From contig NZ_NPKT01000017.1 in the NCBI RefSeq assembly GCF_008329565.1, forward strand, positions 62,001 to 126,000: 64,000 bases of DNA. The letters run 5' to 3'. Of the stretch, positions 48,887 to 57,575 are shown one piece after another. Origin of the DNA: Mycolicibacterium sp. P1-5. GTDB lineage: Bacteria; Actinomycetota; Actinomycetes; Mycobacteriales; Mycobacteriaceae. How positions within the stretch are numbered: the first letter of the stretch is position 1; every line of letters starts with the position of its first letter. A program made the position numbers and the translations under genes. The notes below the pieces were generated by a model. The model was given only the letters and a program-made list of their open reading frames with translations, did no database searches and was not told the origin of the DNA.

Positions 48887-49935
48887 CCAGCATCACCGAC
48901 CGCTCGGACCTCACCGTGGCCGTCGAGACCAAACTCCGTGCGGTCGGCAAATTGGTGCGGCGCGCGATGCTCGACGCCATGCCGGACGGGGAACCCGTCC
49001 AATGGCTCTACGGCCCGATGCGCGAGTACCCGTCGCGGGTGGGAAAAGCGCTACGACCGGCATTGTGCCTGTCGGCAGGTCGGGCGTTCGGGGCTGAACA
49101 GAAAGACCTGATCGGCATCGCCGTCGCAATCGAACTGCTACACAACGCGTTTCTGGCCCATGACGACATCGCCGACGGTAGCGAGATGCGACGTGGTCGG
49201 CCCACGCTGGTCGCTCACCACGGTATTGCCGCCGCGCTCAACGCCGGCGACGGCCTGGCCATCGTGGCCAGCCAGGTCCTGCGGCGTGCGACTCGCAGAC
49301 TGGACCGCGACGTCGCCGACCTCGTCATGGAGGAGTTCGACATCATGGCGATGCGCACGCTGGAGGGACAGGCCACCGAACTCGGCTGGCAGCTCGACTG
49401 TGTTGAGGACCTCCGCCCCGCGGACTACCTCGATCTGATCATGCACAAAACATGTTGGTATACAACGATTTATCCACTACGTGTCGGGGCCATCGTGGGA
49501 TCCGGTGGGACGGCGGATCTATCGCAGATGATCCGATTCGGCTTCCACTTCGGTGCCGCGTTCCAGATCCGCGACGATCTGCTGAACCTCGTGGGTGACG
49601 AACGGGTCTACGGCAAGGAGATACTCGGCGATATCTACGAGGGCAAACGCACCCTGAGCATGGTGCACCTGATGGCCAGCGCGCGCGGCGCCGACCGCGA
49701 CGTGGTGCGGGACTACTTACGTCGCAGCCGCGCCGAACGCTCCGAGGAGCTGGTCCGGACGATCCGAACGCTGATGGATCGCTACGGCAGCATCGAGTTC
49801 ACCAGCGAATACGCCGAGGGTATTCTGCTGGTTGCCGAAGAGTATTTCGAGCAGGCCTTCTGTGATGCGCAGCAGGGTCCAGACTTGGATTTCCTGCGTT
49901 CGCTCGTACCCTATGTGTGGGCGCGGTCGCGATAG
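48883..49935 (+). CDS. Polyprenyl diphosphate synthase (trans-isoprenyl type)
   Basis: From ATG 48883, overlapping gene C, the enzyme is 350 residues. It has VGKALRPALCLSAGRAFG (KxxRP substrate motif), the first Asp-rich motif HDDIADGSEMRRGRPT with DDxxD complete, HGIAAALNAGDGLAI, and KTCWYTTIYPLRVGA. The second Asp-rich motif is FQIRDDLLNLVGDERVYGKE, which has DDxxN instead of DDxxD, a change tolerated in many geranylgeranyl-type synthases. Phe sits four residues before the first motif (NAFLAHDD), which should limit chain length. It likely makes a C15-C25 prenyl diphosphate; the product is not deducible by eye. Confidence 0.92.
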   Translation: MTSITDRSDLTVAVETKLRAVGKLVRRAMLDAMPDGEPVQWLYGPMREYPSRVGKALRPALCLSAGRAFGAEQKDLIGIAVAIELLHNAFLAHDDIADGSEMRRGRPTLVAHHGIAAALNAGDGLAIVASQVLRRATRRLDRDVADLVMEEFDIMAMRTLEGQATELGWQLDCVEDLRPADYLDLIMHKTCWYTTIYPLRVGAIVGSGGTADLSQMIRFGFHFGAAFQIRDDLLNLVGDERVYGKEILGDIYEGKRTLSMVHLMASARGADRDVVRDYLRRSRAERSEELVRTIRTLMDRYGSIEFTSEYAEGILLVAEEYFEQAFCDAQQGPDLDFLRSLVPYVWARSR

Positions 49936-50008
49936 CCGACCCATCGGAGTAGCAACGGTTGTTGATGGGTGTAAGCCTCCGGTAGTCACCTGTTCTAGCG
50001 TTCAGCGG

Positions 50009-51358
50009 ATGGCAGGCGGTTCCTCGCTTCGCGTGCAGCACAGCGCACGGCGCTTCCTGCTTCGCCGGCTTGAGTACGCGGTCCTCGGGCAAAAGATGCC
50101 GCCCCGGCAGGACCCACTCCGCGCGCACAAGCTCTCGTTGCTCGTCGGTATTGGGATGGCCGGTGCGCTGCTGCTCGTCGACGCGGTTGTCGGGTCCGCG
50201 GGGCACAGCGTGATTCCCGGTGACGCCGCGCTGGTGATGTCGCGACAGTCCGGTGCGCTGTTCGTCCGGGTCGATCACCAGCTTCGCCCGGTGGCCAACC
50301 TGACGTCCGCCGATTTGATCCTGGGGTCGCCGGTGACACCTCAATTGGTCGACGAGGCTGCGCTTGCCGATACGGCCAACGGCCCCGTACTCGGCATCCC
50401 CGGTGCGCCGTCCGCTCCGGGGCAGGTGGTGGCGCCCCACAAGGTGCGATGGGCCGTCTGCGACGATGCTGATGGAAACACCACCGTGGCAGTCGGAGAC
50501 AGCTCGGTGCCGCCGGACCTCGACCCGCACAGTGCCGTCGTAGTCACTGCGGCGCGGGGCGATGGGTCGGTCTATCTGGTCTATGACGGCAAGCGCGCCA
50601 TTGTCGATCTCGGTGACCCCGCCACGGCACGCGCCTTACGCATCGATGGGGTGGCAGTGCGCCCGGTGTCGACGACGGTGCTCAACGCGATCCCTGAGGC
50701 GCCGGCCATCGGTGCGCCGCGTATCGAGGGGATTGGGCAGCCGTCCGGGATCACCGGTGTTCCGATCGGTGCGGTCATGCGGGTCGTGCGGACGGACTCA
50801 CCCGAGTACTACGTCGCGTTGCGGGGCGGGCTTCAGCGCATCGGCCGACTGGCCGCCGAACTGATCCGGTTCAGCGACCCGGCCGCACGAGCCGATATCG
50901 ACGAGGTCCCACCCGAATTGATCGCGCGCAGCCCGCTCGTCGACGCCCTGGCGGTGGGTGCCTATCCGGACGGGCCGCCGGCACTGCTCGGTGGTCTTGA
51001 CGACCTCTGTGCCACCTGGCTGGCCGGCCGTAGTGGTATCGCCCTTGGACCGCACCTCACCGAACGTCCCGGTGCGGTGAGGCTGGCCGGCGCCGACGGT
51101 GACGGGCCCGCCGTCGACACCGTTCGGATGACACCCGGTACCAGTTTGGACGTCATGGACGCACCGGCAATGGGGCGATATCTCATCACGAGCGCGGGAG
51201 TTCGCTTCCCCGTGCATGATTCAGCGATCGCTGCGCTCGGGCTGAGCGGTGCGCCGGGTGAAGCGCCGTGGACGATCGTCGGGGCGCTGCCTGTCGGACC
51301 CCAGTTGGGCCGGGACGCTGCTCTAGTCGGCCGGGACGTCCTCGTTGCGACGCCGTAG
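50009..51358 (+). CDS. eccB4: ESX-4 component EccB
   Basis: From ATG 50009 the protein is 449 residues. A short cytoplasmic part (RVQHSARRFLLRRLEYAVLG, the conserved EccB start) precedes a single span (about 45-65, LSLLVGIGMAGALLLVDAVV). A long periplasmic R-domain protein follows, with repeats such as GSPVTPQLVDEAALADTA and TPGTSLDVMDAPAMGRYLIT. EccB is a core membrane subunit of type VII secretion. The frame runs open to 49832, but that extension lies in the synthase gene and is not typical. Its 3' end overlaps the convergent mycP gene by 36 bases. Matches Rv3450c by place and sequence style. Confidence 0.93.
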   Translation: MAGGSSLRVQHSARRFLLRRLEYAVLGQKMPPRQDPLRAHKLSLLVGIGMAGALLLVDAVVGSAGHSVIPGDAALVMSRQSGALFVRVDHQLRPVANLTSADLILGSPVTPQLVDEAALADTANGPVLGIPGAPSAPGQVVAPHKVRWAVCDDADGNTTVAVGDSSVPPDLDPHSAVVVTAARGDGSVYLVYDGKRAIVDLGDPATARALRIDGVAVRPVSTTVLNAIPEAPAIGAPRIEGIGQPSGITGVPIGAVMRVVRTDSPEYYVALRGGLQRIGRLAAELIRFSDPAARADIDEVPPELIARSPLVDALAVGAYPDGPPALLGGLDDLCATWLAGRSGIALGPHLTERPGAVRLAGADGDGPAVDTVRMTPGTSLDVMDAPAMGRYLITSAGVRFPVHDSAIAALGLSGAPGEAPWTIVGALPVGPQLGRDAALVGRDVLVATP

Positions 51359-52642
51359 TCGCGCCGATGCAATTGCTCCCAAGCCCGCAAGGCACAGTGC
51401 GGCGGCGGTACCCACCACCGCATAGGAGGGGTTCGGGTCGGATCGACCGGGTGTGGCCGGGGCGGCCGGACGCGGCGCGGGCTGGGATGGTGTGGCGGTT
51501 TGGTCGCTCAGCGCGGCCATCGGGTCGACAACACCGCTGCCGACCGTGGCGTTCCATCCCGCTGCGGGGTGGTGTGCGGTGGCCTCGATGCGCGCCATCA
51601 CCTGCCGCGCCGAGAGTCGGGGGAAGCGCGAGCGCACCAGGGCGATCACGCCGGTGACCACCGGCGCGGCGTAGCTCGTGCCCGACATCGGCGCCTGCCC
51701 CGCCGGCGTGGGCATCGCGTCGATCACACCGTCACCGTCGGGATCCAGGGAGAGGACGTTTTCGCCGGCAGCGGCGACGTCGACCCACGGACCGTGGAGG
51801 CTGAACTCCGACGGTGTGCCGTGTCGGTTCACCGAGGCCACGGTCAGGACGTAATCGTCGTACCAGGCGGGGCTGGCGACCACGGTGGGCTGTGCGGTGC
51901 TGTTCTGGCCGGGGCACTGACCGTCACCGCCGACGTTGCCCGCAGCGACCACCACCACCGAATCCTTGACATCGACTGCGTAGGACAGTGCCGCACCGAG
52001 TGCGCGGTCGTCCAACGTGGCTTCGGCACAGGCGACTGAGGAGATGTTGATCACCGATGCGCCCATGTCCGCGGCGGTGCGCACCGCCATGGCCAGAGTG
52101 TTGACATCGCCGAAGCCGCGCTCGGAGGGGTCGGCTAGTGGACCGAACTTGTTGCTGGACTGACGAATCGCGATGAGCGTGGCTTCCGGCGCGATCCCGG
52201 TGAACCCGGTCCCATCGGTCTGGTCAGGCGCCGCGGCGATTATCCCCGCGACAACGGTTCCGTGTCCGTCGCAATCTTGTCGGCCGTCACCGCTCGAGAC
52301 ATAGTCCCCGCCGGCCACAACACCGGATAATCTCCGATGCGCCGCGATTCCGGTGTCGATCAACGCAACTCGTTGACCGGCGCCACGGGTCAGGCGCCAC
52401 AGTGCCGCCATGTCGAAACCTGCCAGCTGCGTTGCCGATACACCGCCTTGTGCGATCGGTGGCGGCACCGTGCATGCGTGACGCTGTTCGGTCGGCTGCG
52501 GTGGGGCAGGCGGCACCGGCGGTGGCAGCAGAGAATTGTCGATCGGTGGTGGAACGACCGCGAAGGCCGGTGGTGCGCAGTGTGCCGAGGTGAGCAGCAC
52601 CGCCGCCAAAGCTGTCGCGATCCGGCCGGTGGGCCTCACCAC
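51323..52642 (-). CDS. mycP4: ESX-4 mycosin, subtilisin-type serine protease
   Basis: From GTG 52642 (overlapping the eccD stop) the protein is 439 residues. A signal peptide ends near CAPPAFA, followed by a Pro-rich N-terminal extension (PPPIDNSLLPPPVPPAPPQP). The subtilisin catalytic triad is complete: Asp in VALIDTGIAAH, His in DCDGHGTVVAGIIA, Ser in SGTSYAAPVVTGVIAL. A C-terminal membrane anchor (VVGTAAALCLAGLGAIAS) and short basic tail follow. Mycosins are needed for type VII secretion and sit on the outer face of the inner membrane. The frame stays open far upstream (to 52861), but that part overlaps eccD and is hydrophilic. Confidence 0.94.
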   Translation of the reverse strand: MVRPTGRIATALAAVLLTSAHCAPPAFAVVPPPIDNSLLPPPVPPAPPQPTEQRHACTVPPPIAQGGVSATQLAGFDMAALWRLTRGAGQRVALIDTGIAAHRRLSGVVAGGDYVSSGDGRQDCDGHGTVVAGIIAAAPDQTDGTGFTGIAPEATLIAIRQSSNKFGPLADPSERGFGDVNTLAMAVRTAADMGASVINISSVACAEATLDDRALGAALSYAVDVKDSVVVVAAGNVGGDGQCPGQNSTAQPTVVASPAWYDDYVLTVASVNRHGTPSEFSLHGPWVDVAAAGENVLSLDPDGDGVIDAMPTPAGQAPMSGTSYAAPVVTGVIALVRSRFPRLSARQVMARIEATAHHPAAGWNATVGSGVVDPMAALSDQTATPSQPAPRPAAPATPGRSDPNPSYAVVGTAAALCLAGLGAIASARLRRRNEDVPAD

Positions 52643-53961
52643 GGTGATCCGACCTGAGCGAGCCCGGCGAAAGCTCCCCCCGCAGCGCACGACGCGGGCA
52701 CGATCGCCGCGCCGAGTGCCAGATCCAGCGTCGAGATCGCCCGGCGCGCCGCAGCCGAGGGTTGATTCCCCCCGCCCGGCGCCAGCCCGACGGCGCACGC
52801 TGTGATGAGTAGGAGGGCTCCGCACAGCCACGGTATGCTCTGCGGCGCTCCTTCGACACACAGGCTTGCCAGCGCTGTTGCGGCGATACCGGATGAAACA
52901 CCTTGCGCGGCAGCGCGGTACGGTTCACTGTTCCGGACAGCACGGACGAGCAGTAATACCGAGAGTATTGCAATGAGGGCCCCTCCCAGGACGGGAAGGA
53001 CTGTGGTCGCCGCCGTGAGAACCGCGCCCAGAGCCGCTGTCCAGGCCGTCGCCACCACGATCGCGGTCAGCCGGTGATGAGCAGTGCGCGCCCGGGCTTC
53101 GAGGTGAGCGTCGGGCAGGCCGGCCCTGGCCAACCCGGAGCCGTGGACCGCCAGCCGCGCCGACACCGCCAACACAGCCACGGATGCCGTCACGAGCATC
53201 GGTCCTACGATCGTGGTGTGCCACCAGCCGATAACCGCGCCCGTTGCAGCGACCGAGGCCGCCATCGTTGTCACAGCCATGGGCAGGAAAACCGAAGGGG
53301 CGCAGCCTAATAGACGCCATACCACGAGCGACGTCGCCGCTATAGCGGCCATTGCCAGCAGGAACGTCGGCATCCCGGGTTGGCCCGGGGAAGCCAGTGC
53401 CGCAGTCAAGCCTGCGAAAGTCGCGGCCAGCACGCCCATGCTCACTGCGCTGGTCGGCTTTGATGCTGTGCGCTGCATCGCGACTGCGCCCGCCAGCATG
53501 ACAATCGCGGCCAATGCGCCGATCACGGGATGCCGACGTGCATCCGGATCCACGATCGGGTGCCCGAGTAACACCAGCAGCACCGCGGCGACCCACCCCA
53601 CCGTGCACCATCGTGCGCTGCGTCGGGTGAGTCGCCACCCGGGTTGCGGCATGGCCGCTACCTCGTCCTTGACGATGGCGCTGGGATCGACTCGAGTGAT
53701 CGGCAGCGGCCGTACCTCCGCTTCAAGGATCAACAGCTCGCCGTCGGGAATCGCGCATTGGGCGAGCGTTGCCGCCCGGTCGAGCCGTTCCCCACACACA
53801 CGAGTGAGATGAGGGTCGGCGCCGCCGAACTGGTCTGCGCCGACCAGGTCGACCAGGGCGGGCATCAACTCGCCGATCGGGATCCGGGCGGGCAGAGCGA
53901 CGTCTGTGGAACGGCCGGAGGTACGAATCGACACCTGGCACGTCTCGTCGATGGCAACCAT
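52636..53961 (-). CDS. eccD4: ESX-4 component EccD, membrane channel
   Basis: From ATG 53961 the protein is 441 residues. Residues 1-85 form the ubiquitin-like cytoplasmic domain (TCQVSIRTSGRSTDVALPAR, PIGELMPALVDLVG). About eleven membrane spans follow, including WCTVGWVAAVLLVLLGHP and ALAAIVMLAGAVAMQRT. EccD dimers form the channel wall of the type VII core. The frame is open to 54117 on this strand, but there is no good start and it would cross the divergent eccC start. Its stop overlaps the mycP start, so eccD and mycP are one unit. Confidence 0.93.
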   Translation of the reverse strand: MVAIDETCQVSIRTSGRSTDVALPARIPIGELMPALVDLVGADQFGGADPHLTRVCGERLDRAATLAQCAIPDGELLILEAEVRPLPITRVDPSAIVKDEVAAMPQPGWRLTRRSARWCTVGWVAAVLLVLLGHPIVDPDARRHPVIGALAAIVMLAGAVAMQRTASKPTSAVSMGVLAATFAGLTAALASPGQPGMPTFLLAMAAIAATSLVVWRLLGCAPSVFLPMAVTTMAASVAATGAVIGWWHTTIVGPMLVTASVAVLAVSARLAVHGSGLARAGLPDAHLEARARTAHHRLTAIVVATAWTAALGAVLTAATTVLPVLGGALIAILSVLLLVRAVRNSEPYRAAAQGVSSGIAATALASLCVEGAPQSIPWLCGALLLITACAVGLAPGGGNQPSAAARRAISTLDLALGAAIVPASCAAGGAFAGLAQVGSPW

Positions 53962-54053
53962 GGCAGTGGACGGTAGCGATCCAGCAGTGCTGTCGAACTC
54001 CGTTATCCACAGGTGAATTGCCCGCTCGGGTCGGTGGTGTCTACCGTCCGTGC

Positions 54054-57000
54054 ATGAATCGGTCCGCCCGGTTGGTGCCGGAGTTCCCGACCGACGATCT
54101 GGTCGTCGCCGCGCCACCGCGGAGCGAAGCGCCGACGGGCATATCGCGGTTCATGCCACTTGTCGGCATCGCTGGGATGGCGGGTGTCGGTGCGTTGGTG
54201 TGGGGGTCGGGGATGGCCTCGCGCGGCCCGACAGCGGTCGTGCTGCCGGCCATGATGGTGGTTTCGGCCATCGGCATGGCACTGCATGCCGGCACTCGAG
54301 GATCCGCCGGAAGCCTGGATCAGCGCCGCAGACGCTATCTGTGTCATCTCGACCGGCTCAGCGAGCAACTATGCGAAGCGGCGAAACGCCAGCATGCCGT
54401 GCTGCTGCGGGTCCACCCTTCGCCGGCATCCCTGTGGACACTCGTTGGTGGGCCGGCGATGTGGGACCGCAGCGAGGTGGATTCGGACTTCTGCCATGTC
54501 CGCATCGGCGTGGGCAGGCAGCGCCTGGCGCGCCGGATAGTGGTGCCGCCTCTCGGCCCGGTGGACGAGCTCGACCCGGTGACCGCGGATGCGTTGCGGC
54601 GCTTTGTCCGCGGGTACGCCACGCTGGACGACGTGCCCTTCGCGGTCGCGCTACGCGGGACGGGTGTGCTCGTCGTGGAAGGCGATCCGGGCGGTGTGCG
54701 TTCCCTGGTGCGTGCCATGGTCTGCCAGCTTGCGGTGTCGCACAGCCCGAGAACGGTCGCGATTTCAGCGATGGTCGACGCTGAGCGCCGAGAGCATTGG
54801 GAGTGGTTGAAGTGGCTGCCACATAACACTGAACCCGACTTCCGGGGCAGACGCCGGGTGCTGGTCGTCGACGGCGTCGATCACCGATCCCACCTCGGGC
54901 CCGGCACAACAGTCCTCATTGTCGGAGAAGTGGGACACGCCTCAGATGCTCTGCGTTTGCGGGTCGAGGGCGACAAACTCGCGGTGCGAGCCGGTGAGTG
55001 CATCGAGGAATTCGCGACAGCCGACGGCATCACGACGGCGCAGGCACAAATTTGTGCACGCCGGCTGGCGCGGTTCGGGGATAGAGATCCCGAACCCGAC
55101 GTGAGTTATGTTGACGCCGATCCACTCTGGCGGCAGCTGCCCGCTCCGGAGCGGTTACGGGTGATGCTCGGTACCTCGACGGAGGGTGAACGGGTCGTCC
55201 TCGACATCAAAGAAGCGGCCGACGGCGGCCACGGCCCGCACGGATTGTGTGTCGGCGCAACGGGCTCGGGGAAGTCCGAATTGTTGCGCACCATCGCGGC
55301 CGGCATGATCGTCCGCCACTCGCCCGATGAGCTCAACCTCGTCCTCATCGACTTCAAGGGCGGCGCGACGTTTCTCGGTCTGGAGAAGCTGCACCATGTC
55401 TCGGCCGTCATCACCAACCTCGCAGACGCGGCACCAATGGTCATGCGTGCGAAGGACGCGCTCGGCGGCGAGATCCACCGCCGCCAGCAGCTGCTGCGCC
55501 GGGCCGGCAACTCGGTCAATCTTGCTGCTTATCACCGACGCCGGAGGGTGGATCCGAGCCTGCCGGTGCTGCCGACACTGTTCGTCATCGTTGACGAGTT
55601 CGCCGAACTTCTGGCTCAGCAGCCGGACTTCGCGGAGCTGTTCACCATGATCGGGAGGATCGGGCGCTCACTTGGTGTGCACCTGCTGCTAGCGAGTCAG
55701 CGGCTGGATGAGGGGCGCCTGCGCGGGCTGGAATCTCACCTGTCATACCGTATCTGCCTGAAGACCGCGACGGCGGCGGAGTCGCGGGCGGTGCTCGGTG
55801 TCGCCGACGCCGCCGAGCTTCCGGCCGCCCCCGGCGCCGCTATTCTGCGCACCGGCGACGGGCGGTTGGTGCGATTCCAGGCAACGTATCTCGGCGGTCC
55901 GGCTCCGCGCCGTGCCGAGGGCGCACCGTCAGCTGCGACCGGGCGGTTGTTCACCTCCGAGCGTGCGGCATTGCCGGCGAGTGCCGAGGCGGCGGAGTTA
56001 CGCGAGACGGCCTTGGATGCGATCGTCGACCGGTTCCAGTGCCAGGGCAACCCGGCGCACCGACTGTGGTTGCCTCCGCTGACCAAGTCTTCCAACCTTG
56101 CCGAGCTGGAGCCCGTTGCAGCTGGCGACCTCACAGCGGCGATCGGCTTGATCGATCTGCCATTCGAGCAGCGACAAGCTCCGATCGTGGTCGACCTCGC
56201 TGGCGCTCTCGGCAACGTCGCCGTGGTCGGCGCGCCGCGAAGCGGCAAGTCCACGACGGTGTGCACGCTCACCACTGCGCTGGCGGCGCGCAACGCACCC
56301 CGTCGGATTCAGTTCTACGGCATCGACTTCGGTGGCGGCGCACTGGACGCTATCCGAGGGCTACCCCACGTGGGCTCGGTGGCAGACCGGCGTGAGTCCG
56401 AACTGGTACGCCGGACGGTCATCCACGTCGGTGCGATCCTGTCTGCTCGCGAATCCCGGGTCAGCGCCGATGAGTTCGGCGATGTCTTCCTCGTCGTGGA
56501 CGGTTGGTCAACGCTGCGCGAGGAGTATCCCGACCTCGAGACGGTGATCACGGGAATCGCCACCCGCGGGCTGTCGTTCGGAATTCACCTGATCCTCACC
56601 GCGGGTCGCTGGGCAGATATCAGGCCCGCCCTCAAGGACCAGATCGGGACCAGAGTCGAACTGCGGCTCGGTGATCCGATCGATTCGGAGATGGATCGCA
56701 AGCAGGCGGCACTGGTTCCGATCGGTGTGCCCGGACGGGGCATCACCCGGGACGGGAACCACTTCCTGATCGCCACGCCCGACGGAGTCGAGGTCGAGTG
56801 TGACGAGTCGTGGCGGGCACCCGCAGTCCAATTGCTACCCGCGTTCGTCGAACACTCCCGCGTCGTCGGGCTGGCCCATGATGACTGCGACCGGATCCTG
56901 CTCGGTCTGGGCGAAGAGCACTTCGCTCCGGTGGCCGTCGATGTCAGCAGGCAGGCACACCTGCTGGTTCTCGGCGACCGAGAATGCGGCAAGACCGCCA

Positions 57001-57575
57001 CCCTGCGGACGCTGTGCAACGAGATAATCCGCGGCGCGACAGCAGAGCCTGCACTGTTGTTCGTCGTCGACTACCGGCGCGACCTGCTCGCCATCGCCGA
57101 TTCGCCTCACGTGCTCGGGTACACGTTCTCCGAACACCCACTCGCAGAACGACTGCCCGCCGTGATCTCGTTGTTGCAGGCCCGACTTCCGGGCGCCGAG
57201 ACCTCGATCGAGCAGCTTCGGGCCGGATCGTGGTGGAGCGGGCCGGAGATCTTCGTCGTGGTCGACGATTACGACATCGTCGTCGCCACCTCGCCGGATG
57301 CGTTGAGCCCGCTGCTCGTCCTGTTGCCGCATGCCGCCGACATCGGTCTGCACATGGTCGTCGCTCGGCGCTGCGCCGGATCTGGACGGGCTATGTTCGA
57401 TCCCCTGCTCGCGCAGTTGCGGGACAGTGGCAGCAGCGTACTGCTGATGAGTGGAAGCCCCGAAGAGGGTCCGTTGGTCGGTCACCACCGTGCCACCGCA
57501 CAACCCCCCGGGCGTGGCCTGCTGGTGGACCGGGCGGGCGCCCGGGTGATCCAGGTCGGCTGGTGCCCGGCGTGA
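54054..57575 (+). CDS. eccC4: ESX-4 motor ATPase EccC (fused)
   Basis: From ATG 54054, 1173 residues. Two membrane spans lie near residues 30-80 (PLVGIAGMAGVGALVWGSGM and the next). Three FtsK/SpoIIIE-type ATPase domains follow, with Walker A motifs GATGSGKSELLRT, GAPRSGKSTTVCT and GDRECGKTATLRT. Matching Walker B-like strands are NLVLIDFKGGATFLG, DVFLVVDGWSTL and EIFVVVDDYDIVV. In ESX-4 the two EccC halves are usually one polypeptide, as here. It recognises and drives export of the WXG100 substrates. Divergent from eccD; stop overlaps the next gene. Confidence 0.95.
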   Translation: MNRSARLVPEFPTDDLVVAAPPRSEAPTGISRFMPLVGIAGMAGVGALVWGSGMASRGPTAVVLPAMMVVSAIGMALHAGTRGSAGSLDQRRRRYLCHLDRLSEQLCEAAKRQHAVLLRVHPSPASLWTLVGGPAMWDRSEVDSDFCHVRIGVGRQRLARRIVVPPLGPVDELDPVTADALRRFVRGYATLDDVPFAVALRGTGVLVVEGDPGGVRSLVRAMVCQLAVSHSPRTVAISAMVDAERREHWEWLKWLPHNTEPDFRGRRRVLVVDGVDHRSHLGPGTTVLIVGEVGHASDALRLRVEGDKLAVRAGECIEEFATADGITTAQAQICARRLARFGDRDPEPDVSYVDADPLWRQLPAPERLRVMLGTSTEGERVVLDIKEAADGGHGPHGLCVGATGSGKSELLRTIAAGMIVRHSPDELNLVLIDFKGGATFLGLEKLHHVSAVITNLADAAPMVMRAKDALGGEIHRRQQLLRRAGNSVNLAAYHRRRRVDPSLPVLPTLFVIVDEFAELLAQQPDFAELFTMIGRIGRSLGVHLLLASQRLDEGRLRGLESHLSYRICLKTATAAESRAVLGVADAAELPAAPGAAILRTGDGRLVRFQATYLGGPAPRRAEGAPSAATGRLFTSERAALPASAEAAELRETALDAIVDRFQCQGNPAHRLWLPPLTKSSNLAELEPVAAGDLTAAIGLIDLPFEQRQAPIVVDLAGALGNVAVVGAPRSGKSTTVCTLTTALAARNAPRRIQFYGIDFGGGALDAIRGLPHVGSVADRRESELVRRTVIHVGAILSARESRVSADEFGDVFLVVDGWSTLREEYPDLETVITGIATRGLSFGIHLILTAGRWADIRPALKDQIGTRVELRLGDPIDSEMDRKQAALVPIGVPGRGITRDGNHFLIATPDGVEVECDESWRAPAVQLLPAFVEHSRVVGLAHDDCDRILLGLGEEHFAPVAVDVSRQAHLLVLGDRECGKTATLRTLCNEIIRGATAEPALLFVVDYRRDLLAIADSPHVLGYTFSEHPLAERLPAVISLLQARLPGAETSIEQLRAGSWWSGPEIFVVVDDYDIVVATSPDALSPLLVLLPHAADIGLHMVVARRCAGSGRAMFDPLLAQLRDSGSSVLLMSGSPEEGPLVGHHRATAQPPGRGLLVDRAGARVIQVGWCPA

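Noticed and set aside
40893..49935. A family 2 encapsulin nanocompartment system (these can carry polyprenyl synthases and cNMP domains)
   Set aside because: No protein here has the encapsulin/HK97 shell character or a cNMP-domain shell, so only the prenyl enzyme theme is shared.
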